In this document: one piece after another, positions 17,658-24,319 of the stretch | How the letters are laid out: each line of letters opens with the position of its first letter | Position numbering within the stretch: position 1 is the stretch's first letter | Assembly: GCA_022452145.1 (NCBI GenBank) | Contig: JAKURY010000004.1 | Coordinates: 1 to 64,000 of the forward strand | DNA from: Acidimicrobiales bacterium | GTDB lineage: Bacteria; Actinomycetota; Acidimicrobiia; Acidimicrobiales; MedAcidi-G1 | DNA length: 64,000 nt | Direction of reading: 5' to 3' | Made by a program: the position numbers and the translations under genes | Notes under the pieces: generated by a model | Databases searched by the model: none | What the model saw: only the letters and a program-made list of their open reading frames with translations | Told to the model about the DNA's origin: nothing

Positions 17658-18926
17658 ATGACCGACACCGGCACGAGCCTCTTCGCCACCGCACTTGACC
17701 AGTTCAACCGCGGCGCCGACCTCATCGACCTCCCCGACGACCTCAGGTCGATCCTCTCGCAGCCCAAGAACGAGATCATCGTCAACTTCCCGGTCCGGAT
17801 GAACGACGGCACCTACAGGGTGTTTCGCGGCTACCGCATCCAGCACAGCAACCTGCTGGGCCCGTACAAGGGCGGCGTCCGGTTCCACAACATGGTCGAC
17901 CTCGACGAGGTCAAGGCCCTGGCGTCCTGGATGACCTGGAAGTCGGCCCTCTGCGACATCCCGTTCGGGGGCGCCAAGGGCGGCATCTCGTTCGACCCGA
18001 CGGTGCTCGAGACCGATGAGTTGGAGCGGGTCGTCCGGCGGTTCACCCATGCCCTGGGAAGCAACATCGGCCCCGACCACGACATCCCCGCCCCCGACCT
18101 GGGCAGCAACGCCCAGTCGATGGTCTGGATGATGGACACGTATGCCAACTCGACCGGGGCGACCGAACGCCAGAACGTCAAGAGGATCGTCACTGGCAAG
18201 ACGTTGGAGACGGGCGGTAGCCCGGGCCGAGAGAAGGCGACCGGGCAGGGGGTCGTGTTCTGCCTCCAGCACTGGGCCGACGAGGTCGGCTTCGACCTGG
18301 TCGGAGCCACGGTGAGCATCCAGGGCTTCGGCAACGTGGGGAGTGCCACCGGACGGATCCTCCAGGTCCACGGAGCCAGGCTGGTGGCGGTGCAGGACCA
18401 CGGCGGCTCCATCACCGACGAGGACGGCATAGACGCCTTCGAGCTGGCCGACTGGGTCCGGGAGCACGGCAGCGTGGCCGGCTTTCCGAGCGCCATGTGG
18501 ATCGACGACGAGGACTTCTGGTCTGTGCCCGCCGACCTCCTCGTGCCGGCGGCACTGGAGAACCAGGTCACCGCCGAGCACGCAGGACGCATCCAGGCAC
18601 GGGTGGTGGTCGAGGCGGCCAACGGCCCGACCACGCTGGAGGCCGAGAAGATCCTCGCTCAGCGGGGCATCGACGTCCTGCCCGACATCCTGGTCAACGC
18701 AGGCGGTGTCGTCGTCTCATACTTCGAGTGGCTCCAGAACCGGTCGGCCCAGCGCTGGGACCTCGAGGACGTGGACTTCAAGTTGCGGGAGACCCTGTGG
18801 AAGGCCTGCGATGCGGTGGTCGACATCCGCAAGGAGCTGGAGATCCAGTCCCGCCGGGACGCCGCCTACGCGGTGGCCCTCCGTCGCCTGCAGGTCGTGT
18901 ACAAGCAGCGGGGAATCTTCCCCTGA
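17658..18926 (+). CDS. Glutamate dehydrogenase family protein
   Basis: 422 residues, the small hexameric type. Substrate Lys in GPYKGGVRFH and catalytic Lys in PFGGAKGGI are present, as is the dinucleotide motif GFGNVGS and the C-terminal NAGGVVVSYFEWLQN. It interconverts glutamate and 2-oxoglutarate plus ammonia; the length and VSYFEWLQN fit NAD-type GdhA/RocG/GudB rather than leucine or phenylalanine dehydrogenases. ATG 17658 has GAAGGG upstream. A TAGCGT box and a small hairpin lie in the 87-base gap before it. Confidence 0.88.
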   Translation: MTDTGTSLFATALDQFNRGADLIDLPDDLRSILSQPKNEIIVNFPVRMNDGTYRVFRGYRIQHSNLLGPYKGGVRFHNMVDLDEVKALASWMTWKSALCDIPFGGAKGGISFDPTVLETDELERVVRRFTHALGSNIGPDHDIPAPDLGSNAQSMVWMMDTYANSTGATERQNVKRIVTGKTLETGGSPGREKATGQGVVFCLQHWADEVGFDLVGATVSIQGFGNVGSATGRILQVHGARLVAVQDHGGSITDEDGIDAFELADWVREHGSVAGFPSAMWIDDEDFWSVPADLLVPAALENQVTAEHAGRIQARVVVEAANGPTTLEAEKILAQRGIDVLPDILVNAGGVVVSYFEWLQNRSAQRWDLEDVDFKLRETLWKACDAVVDIRKELEIQSRRDAAYAVALRRLQVVYKQRGIFP

Positions 18927-18970
18927 TTCCAGGGGCCGGTCGTTTCCCGGTATCCGGCCATTCGGGTGTC

Positions 18971-19001
18971 CGCCTCCCCCGGGCTGCTACTCCCGGAGGC
19001 G
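18971..19001 (+). terminator. Possible terminator hairpin after the glutamate dehydrogenase gene
   Basis: CGCCTCC at 18971 pairs with GGAGGCG at 18995; an inner GGG/CCC extends the stem after a three-base bulge. No T-run follows, so the role is uncertain. Confidence 0.35.
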
Positions 19002-19073
19002 AGGGCCGCACCCACGGAGTCGTCCCGCCCGGGGGCGGCAACCGCTCCGCCCGGGTGATACACGTCTGGACCC

Positions 19074-19769
19074 ATGGCTGACGGAACCCGGACCCTGCTG
19101 GTCGGTGACGGACTGCTCGCCGATGGACTGCACGACGGCCTCGTCGACCGCGGTCACGTCGTGGCCCAGGTGGTGCCTGCACACGCCGGCGCCCGATCGG
19201 ATGCGGGTACAGGTTCCGGCGCAGGAATCAGTGCCGGAATCAGCGCAGCCGTCGGGCTTATCGGCGAAGTCGACCTCGTCGTCCACGTTCCCCAGACCCC
19301 GTCCAGCCCGACGCCGCTACTCGACCAATCCACGGAGCAGTGGGTGGAAGCCTGCGAGGCGCCCATGGCCGAGGCATTCGCCGTGGCCCGAACCTGTCGG
19401 CCGCACCTGGCCGACCGCGCACGCCTGGTCTGGGTGGTGTCGACCGTGGCCATGGGCGGGGCCGCTGGCTTCGCCGGCTCCGCAGCCGCATCCGAGGGGA
19501 TCCGGGCCCTGGCCAAGGGCGCTGCCAGGCAGTGGGGGCCTGACGGCCTGACCACGGCGGTGCTGGCCGTGGCACCTGAGGTGGCCTTCTCGCCAGAAGC
19601 GGGCGCTGAGGTCGCTGCCACCACCACGCTGGCCGATCCGGCCCTGGGCCGTCCGGGGGACCCGTACGGGGACCTGGCCCCGCTGCTGGACCTCCTGGCC
19701 GATCCGGCGGCCCGTTTCGTGACCGGTGCGACCCTTGTGGCCGACGGCGGCGTCTGGATGTCCCCGTGA
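19074..19769 (+). CDS. Degenerate short-chain dehydrogenase, probably non-catalytic partner
   Basis: 231 residues with an SDR outline (LVWVVSTVAMGG in place of the Ser strand, ALAKGAARQWGPDGLTTAVLAVAPE, and the ending FVTGATLVADGG), but the cofactor loop reads LVGDGLLADGL instead of TGxxxGxG and the Tyr-xxx-Lys position reads GFAGSAAASEG, with neither catalytic residue. It therefore should not reduce or oxidise anything itself. It overlaps the following complete SDR by GTGA, so both are made together. A similar active/inactive SDR pair (BbsC/BbsD) forms one enzyme in anaerobic toluene breakdown; that comparison is my inference. Confidence 0.7.
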   Translation: MADGTRTLLVGDGLLADGLHDGLVDRGHVVAQVVPAHAGARSDAGTGSGAGISAGISAAVGLIGEVDLVVHVPQTPSSPTPLLDQSTEQWVEACEAPMAEAFAVARTCRPHLADRARLVWVVSTVAMGGAAGFAGSAAASEGIRALAKGAARQWGPDGLTTAVLAVAPEVAFSPEAGAEVAATTTLADPALGRPGDPYGDLAPLLDLLADPAARFVTGATLVADGGVWMSP

Positions 19770-20551
19770 CCTCGGCCTCGCGATCAGACCACCGCCTCCT
19801 GGAGGACCGGGTGGTCCTGGTGACCGGTGGCGCCTCGGGGCTGGGCCTCGGGATGGCTACCGCAATGGCGGCCCACGGGGCGGCTGTCGTGCTGGCCTGT
19901 CGACGGCCCGAAACGGGCGAGCCTGCCGCCGCCGGCCTCCGCGAGGCCGGGCACGATGCCCGGTGCGTCCGTTGCGACGTGACCTCGGCCGACGAACTCC
20001 TGGCCGCGGTGGACTCCGCTGTCGAGGCCCATGGACGGCTGGACTGCATGGTCCACAACGCGATCGCGCCCCCGGGAGCGCCGGCCCGGCTTGAGGACGT
20101 GACGCAGGACCACTGGGACGCCATGGTGGCCACGGCGATCCGGGCCACGTTCGACGGAGCCCGGGCCGCCCACCGGCACCTGCGTGCCGTCGGCGGGTCG
20201 ATGATCATCATGACGTCGTCGTCCGGCATGGAGGGGAGCGCCAACCTGGCCGTCTACGCCATGGTCAAGGCAGCCCAGCGCACGCTGGCCAAGGGGTTGG
20301 CCGCGGAGTGGGGGGCCGACGGGATCCGTGTTAACTGCATCGCTCCGATGGCCATGACCCCGGCGATGGACCGTGCCTACCGGGAGAACCCGATCCTGCA
20401 GGAGCGCCTGCTCGGGCGGACGCCGCTGGGTCGGATTGGTGACCCAGTGCGCGACGTGGGCCCTGCAGCCGTGTTCCTGGCCAGCGACCTGGCCCGGTTC
20501 GTCACCGGACAGACCCTGTCGGTCGACGGTGGTGCCTTCCTCGGCCTCTGA
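19766..20551 (+). CDS. Short-chain dehydrogenase, complete active site
   Basis: 261 residues. VTGGASGLGLGMATAM, VHNAIAPPG, SSSGMEG and YAMVKAAQRTLAKG Tyr/Lys, then NCIAPMAMTPAMDRA and the final FVTGQTLSVDGG. The GTG start overlaps the stop of the degenerate SDR, indicating equal production of two proteins that may assemble together. Substrate unknown, probably a hydroxyacyl-CoA given the neighbours. Confidence 0.8.
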   Translation: MTSASRSDHRLLEDRVVLVTGGASGLGLGMATAMAAHGAAVVLACRRPETGEPAAAGLREAGHDARCVRCDVTSADELLAAVDSAVEAHGRLDCMVHNAIAPPGAPARLEDVTQDHWDAMVATAIRATFDGARAAHRHLRAVGGSMIIMTSSSGMEGSANLAVYAMVKAAQRTLAKGLAAEWGADGIRVNCIAPMAMTPAMDRAYRENPILQERLLGRTPLGRIGDPVRDVGPAAVFLASDLARFVTGQTLSVDGGAFLGL

Positions 20552-20577
20552 CCGGGCGGCTGGCCCGTTCTTCGGGT

Positions 20578-20916
20578 TCAGCCGACCTCGGCGAGGGCTG
20601 CGGCAGCACGACGGGCGGCCACCTGGCGACGCCCGATGATGGGGGTGGTCGGGGCGAAGCCGGCGGTGGCCCGCTCGGCCTCCGACTCTCCACCCCAGAA
20701 TCCGAGCTCACGGTTGTCGCGGGCGTAATGGCGACAGGCGTACATCGCCGGACAGGCGGTGCACAACTCCGCTGCACGTGCCTCCCGTCGAACCCGGGCC
20801 TCGGGACGCTCGGCGAACGGGGCGAAGAACTGGTCGCTCCTGCCGATGCACAGCGCACCGTCGACCCAACTCATCTCCTGCGAGTCGACGTACAAGTTCA
20901 CCGCTGCGTCTGACAT
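20578..20916 (-). CDS. WhiB-family iron-sulfur transcription regulator
   Basis: 112 residues. Four cluster cysteines in the WhiB pattern: Cys23, then Cys52-x2-Cys55-x5-Cys61 (ELCTACPAMYAC), followed by the turn GFWGG (residues 72-76) and a basic C-terminus IIGRRQVAARRAA for DNA contact. WhiB proteins occur only in actinobacteria and some of their phages and act with sigma factors in response to redox or developmental signals. It has its own AT-rich promoter region upstream with a leader of roughly 125 bases. Which WhiB subclass it belongs to is not clear to me. Confidence 0.93.
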   Translation of the reverse strand: MSDAAVNLYVDSQEMSWVDGALCIGRSDQFFAPFAERPEARVRREARAAELCTACPAMYACRHYARDNRELGFWGGESEAERATAGFAPTTPIIGRRQVAARRAAAALAEVG

Positions 20917-21048
20917 GATCGCCCCTTCCCTTCGCCACCTCGACCGGATGGAACGGGTTGCCCCTCCGCGGATGCCGTCATCTCGCCTGCCCGGAGATCG
21001 TAGGAATCCGATCCGTCGCGCTCCAGTGATTCCCGATGATTGTTAGAG

Positions 21049-21077
21049 AACCTATCTATCTATTTGAACGATGTAAA
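21049..21077 (-). promoter_or_regulatory. Promoter of the WhiB gene in an AT-rich island
   Basis: On the minus strand TTTACA (21077-21072), 17 bases, TAGGTT (21054-21049). It lies in the AT-rich stretch about 21030-21120, exceptional for this window. An ATCCA-TAT-TGGAT inverted repeat at about 21080-21092 sits just upstream. The rest of the gap 20917-21188 shows no gene. Confidence 0.6.
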
Positions 21078-21188
21078 TATCCATATTGGATGCCTCCCCA
21101 CGATGACTACCGGGTAATAACACGTGCAGTCAGGGTCCGCGACCGCCAGGACCGTGCATCACCGACCGGGGGCTGCCAGAGTGGCGCC

Positions 21189-22211
21189 GTGCCCGATGAC
21201 TCTCTGGTCCGCGTGGACCACGATGACCACGATCCCGGGCCCTACTTCGATGACCTGGTCGTCGGCCAGTCCCTAGATCCCGCACCGGCCGTCACCATCG
21301 GCCCCGGAGAGGCGGCCACCTACCAGGCCATTTGCGGCGACCCCCTGGCCACGTCGCTCAGCCGCCCCCTGGCCGAGGCCGTGACGGGTCGGCCTGGCGC
21401 CCTGGTCAACCCGGCCCTCGTCCTCCACGTGTCAATCGGCCAGAGCACCGTCGCCACCCGTCGGGTCATCGCCAACCTCTTCTACCGGGGCGTGGTGCTC
21501 CACCGACCCGTCCGCCATGGCGAAACTCTCCACACCACAGTCGAGGTCCGGGGTCTCTCCGAGCTCAGCCGACGCGACGACCGTCCGGCTCGCGGCCTGG
21601 TCCTTCTCGGCATCCACACCGTGCGGGTTGACGACGGAGCCACCGTGGCCGACTACGAGCGGTGCGCCATGCTGCGATTCCGCGACGCCACGACGACGAC
21701 CGGACACGACGACGACCTGGGCGCCGTCGACCCACAGATCCACCTCGGTGACTGGGAGGGGCGGATCCCGCCCGACTGGGATCCCACGCCGCTGACCCCC
21801 GTCGCCGTCAAGGGCTGGCAGGTCGGCGTCCGACGTAGCGACCGCCTCCGGGACACCGTCACCCTCGCACCTGAGTTGGCCCGGCTGACCCAGAACCAGG
21901 CCCCAGTGCATCGCGATCCGGCACTGGACCCCGACGGCCGGCGACTCGTCTATGGGGGCCACACCATCGGGCTGGCCCAGGCGTCGCTGGTCCGGATGCT
22001 GCCCGACACGGCCACCGTGCTCGGCTGGCAGGCCTGCGACCACCTGGCCCCCGTCTTCGAGGGCGACGTCCTGGCCTGCCACCACACGCTGCTGGACGAG
22101 CGGCCCGCAGCCGGTGGACGACTCAGGGCCGTCCGGGTCGAGGTGGACAGCGATCGTGGCGGCGAGACCGTCCAGGTCCTGGACTGGCGTGTCGTGACCT
22201 GGGGCGCCTGA
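21189..22211 (+). CDS. MaoC-family double-hotdog hydratase, mesaconyl-CoA hydratase-like
   Basis: 340 residues with two hotdog halves. The N-terminal half (GPYFDDLVVGQSL, ANLFYRGVVLHRPVRHGETLHTT by region, YERCAMLRFRD) follows the pattern of Mch, the mesaconyl-C1-CoA hydratase/methylmalyl-CoA dehydratase of the ethylmalonyl-CoA and 3-hydroxypropionate pathways; the second half has the PVHRDP and YGGHTIGLAQASL segments holding the usual Asp/His positions. Its convergent neighbour resembles the mesaconyl-CoA C1-C4 transferase, which supports C5 dicarboxyl-CoA chemistry. The GTG start has CAGAGT 6 bases before it and no ribosome site. Confidence 0.65.
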   Translation: MPDDSLVRVDHDDHDPGPYFDDLVVGQSLDPAPAVTIGPGEAATYQAICGDPLATSLSRPLAEAVTGRPGALVNPALVLHVSIGQSTVATRRVIANLFYRGVVLHRPVRHGETLHTTVEVRGLSELSRRDDRPARGLVLLGIHTVRVDDGATVADYERCAMLRFRDATTTTGHDDDLGAVDPQIHLGDWEGRIPPDWDPTPLTPVAVKGWQVGVRRSDRLRDTVTLAPELARLTQNQAPVHRDPALDPDGRRLVYGGHTIGLAQASLVRMLPDTATVLGWQACDHLAPVFEGDVLACHHTLLDERPAAGGRLRAVRVEVDSDRGGETVQVLDWRVVTWGA

Positions 22212-22221
22212 GCAGGGTTCG

Positions 22222-22237
22222 CCGGGAACGTTCCCGG
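22222..22237. repeat. Perfect 16-base palindrome CCGGGAACGTTCCCGG
   Basis: It lies between two convergent genes, 11 bases after the MaoC stop. It may be an 8-bp bidirectional terminator stem or a binding site; no T-run follows. Confidence 0.6.
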
Positions 22238-22238
22238 A

Positions 22239-22296
22239 TCGCGTACCTCAATCGCGTACCTCAATCGCGAGCCAGGATGTCGAAGCTCAATCGCGA
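22239..22296. repeat. Short direct repeats (TCGCGTACCTCAA twice, CTCAATCGCG three times)
   Basis: Two tandem 13-base units at 22239-22264, with a third partial copy at 22286-22296. They lie between convergent genes; function not evident. Confidence 0.7.
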
Positions 22297-22306
22297 AGAC
22301 GGTAGG

Positions 22307-23530
22307 TCAGCCGGCGGTTGCCACCGCCCCCCGGTCGATCAGGGCCCCCACCTCGGCCGACGTCAGGCCCAGGTCGACGGTCAGGATCTCCTCGGTGTGC
22401 TGACCCAGCAGCGGCGCAACGTCGGCGCCACGATCGCCGGCGCGTGACACGCCGAACGCCAGCGGCGAGCCGGGCACCAGGTGCATGCCCACACCGGGCT
22501 GATCCAGCTCGGCGAACAGGGGATTCGCCGTTGAACACCGGGGATCCTCGGCCACCAGCTCGGTGACCGTCCGGTACGGACCCCAGCAGACGCCGTGCTC
22601 GTCCATCCCGTCTGCCACCTCGGCAAGGGTGCGCTGAGCGAACCAGGGCTCGAACAGGTCGCAGAGCCGACCGGAGGCACCGTACCTGGAGCCCTCGTCG
22701 GCGAAGTCCACGCCCAGCTCGTCGGCCAGGGCGGCGACCTCGCCTGCCGTTCCGGTGACCGCCAGCAGGCCCCGCCACTGCTTCGGGGTTATGGCCACGA
22801 CCATCACCCTCCGGGCGTCGGACGTGGTGAAGTCCCGCCCGAAGGCGCCGTAGATGGCGTTGCCGATCCGACCACGGGACTCGCCGTTGACCTGGGCCTC
22901 TGCCAGGTTCCCCAACGATCCCACGGTTGCCAACGCCACATCGGACAGGGCGATGGTGACCTGCTGGCCCTCGCCGGTCCGGTAGCGGTGCCGGTCGGCG
23001 GCGACCAGGCCGAGGGCCGCCATCTGGCCGCAGACCAGGTCCCAGGCCGGGACGACGTTGTTGACCGGGCGCGGATCGTCGGGGTGTCCGGTCATGGCCG
23101 GATAGCCCACGGCGCAGTTGATCGTGTAGTCCAGCGCGCTGGCCCCGTCGTGCGAGCCGGTGATGACGAGCATCACCAGATCTTGGCGGCGCGCCTGCAG
23201 CTCGTCGTAGGACATCCAGCCCACCGGCGGGAAGTTGGTGAGGAAGTTTCCTGCCCGGGCTATGAGCTCGGCCAGCAGCTCGGTGACCTCTGGATCCCGC
23301 AGGTCGACGGCCAGGGAGCGCTTGCCCCGGTTCAGGCCGTTCCAGTAGAGGCTGACCCCGTCATAGGTCAGCGGCCAGCGGCGGTGGTCGAGGCCACCTC
23401 CCACCTGGTCAAACCGGATCACGTCGGCACCCAGTTGGGCCAGCGTCATCCCACCGGACGGAGCGGCAACGAACGCCGTGCCCTCGACGACCGACAGTCC
23501 CTCCAGTGGGCGGATCACAGCCCTCTCCAC
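22307..23530 (-). CDS. CaiB-family CoA transferase, mesaconyl-CoA C1-C4 CoA transferase (Mct)-like
   Basis: 407 residues. Family III transferase with the catalytic Asp in ALSDVALA. Several segments match the 2-methylfumaryl-CoA isomerase (Mct) of the 3-hydroxypropionate bicycle as I remember it: VVEGTAFVAAPSGGMTLAQLG, FDQVGGGLDHRRWP, GPYRTVTELVAEDPRCST by region, and VPGSPLAFG. Mct moves CoA within mesaconyl-CoA from C1 to C4. Many heterotrophs carry relatives, so carbon fixation is not implied; itaconate, mesaconate or glutamate-type C5 acid metabolism is an alternative. GTG 23530 is the first start; GTG four codons later is possible. Confidence 0.7.
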   Translation of the reverse strand: MERAVIRPLEGLSVVEGTAFVAAPSGGMTLAQLGADVIRFDQVGGGLDHRRWPLTYDGVSLYWNGLNRGKRSLAVDLRDPEVTELLAELIARAGNFLTNFPPVGWMSYDELQARRQDLVMLVITGSHDGASALDYTINCAVGYPAMTGHPDDPRPVNNVVPAWDLVCGQMAALGLVAADRHRYRTGEGQQVTIALSDVALATVGSLGNLAEAQVNGESRGRIGNAIYGAFGRDFTTSDARRVMVVAITPKQWRGLLAVTGTAGEVAALADELGVDFADEGSRYGASGRLCDLFEPWFAQRTLAEVADGMDEHGVCWGPYRTVTELVAEDPRCSTANPLFAELDQPGVGMHLVPGSPLAFGVSRAGDRGADVAPLLGQHTEEILTVDLGLTSAEVGALIDRGAVATAG

Positions 23531-23674
23531 CGGGTCAATTCCCGATCCGACACGTCACCGTCGTCAGGAGACCAGCGCCCGAGTCGCCGGTGCGCCACCT
23601 TCGGGAGGCGGCCACCAGGACCGCCGTCGCTTCGCACTCGCAGGACCGCGGCCAGATCCGCCGGGCCACCGGCG

Positions 23675-24127
23675 TCAGGAGAGCGCCCGGATGTCGTCCA
23701 GTACGGCCGTGGCGTGCTCGGCGAGGTCCTGGCCGGCCAGGTCGTAGGTCCGGACGATGCCGCCCTCGGGGTCGATCAGGTAGCTGATGCGGCGGGGGTA
23801 GCCCTTGTCGGGCTGGTCGGCCAGGTAGGCCGTGCCCATCACCTTGTCGACATCGGCCAGCAGGCGGTACGGAAAGCCCTCCTCGTCGACGAACTTCTTC
23901 TGTGCCTCCACGGAGTCGAAGCTGGCGCCGACGACCACCGCTCCGGCTGCCTCATAGTCCGGGGTTCGATCACGGAACCCCCTGCCCTGGATCGTTCAAC
24001 CGGGGGTGGATGCCATCGGATACCACCACAACGCCACCCAGTGGCCACGCAGGCTCTCCAGGGTGACTACCTGGCCGTCCTGGTCGGGCACCGAGAAGTC
24101 CGGAGCCTCAGTTCCCACTTCCAGCAT
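23675..24127 (-). CDS. Selenocysteine-containing peroxiredoxin (Bcp/PrxQ type), TGA recoded at codon 44
   Basis: 151 codons with one in-frame TGA (23998-23996). Both sides read as one thiol peroxidase: APDFSVPDQDGQVVTLESL, then WWYPMASTPG-U-TIQGRGFRDR, where U replaces the peroxidatic cysteine of the P-x3-T-x2-C motif, then VVGASFDSVEAQKKFVDEEG by region and RRISYLIDPEG with the conserved Arg. Length is normal for Bcp proteins. A hairpin 14 bases after the TGA fits a bacterial SECIS. The residue 5 places later, where PrxQ has its resolving Cys, is Arg (a one-selenocysteine type). ATG 24127 has TTGGAGAG upstream. Role: peroxide reduction. Alternative: a nonsense mutation, made unlikely by the exact position and intact frame. 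Confidence 0.8.
23961..23981 (-). promoter_or_regulatory. SECIS-like hairpin inside the peroxiredoxin gene
   Basis: Minus strand: GGGGTTC (23981-23975), loop CGTGATC, GAACCCC (23967-23961), a perfect 7-bp stem. The loop begins 21 bases after the TGA and has G in its second position, both within what is described for bacterial SelB-binding elements. Confidence 0.65.
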
Positions 24128-24319
24128 CGCGTCTCTCCAATATCTGGCCATCTCGTGGTGGCTGCCCAACGTAGGTGCCTGAATACATCTACCTGAACAT
24201 TGCGTACCTCGCCGAACCTAGTACCGGGCTCCGGCCGACGACGGACCAGACGGGCGGCGGGCCCAGGGCCGACACCGGGCAGACCGGACGGCCGGCCCAC
24301 AGGTCGACACCGGGCCGGG

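Noticed and set aside
23675-24127. TGA read as tryptophan (alternative code) or a simple nonsense mutation in the peroxiredoxin
   Set aside because: Many genes here end on TGA and use TGG for Trp, so the code is standard. The stop falls exactly at the catalytic Cys with a hairpin behind it and no other damage, which favours selenocysteine.
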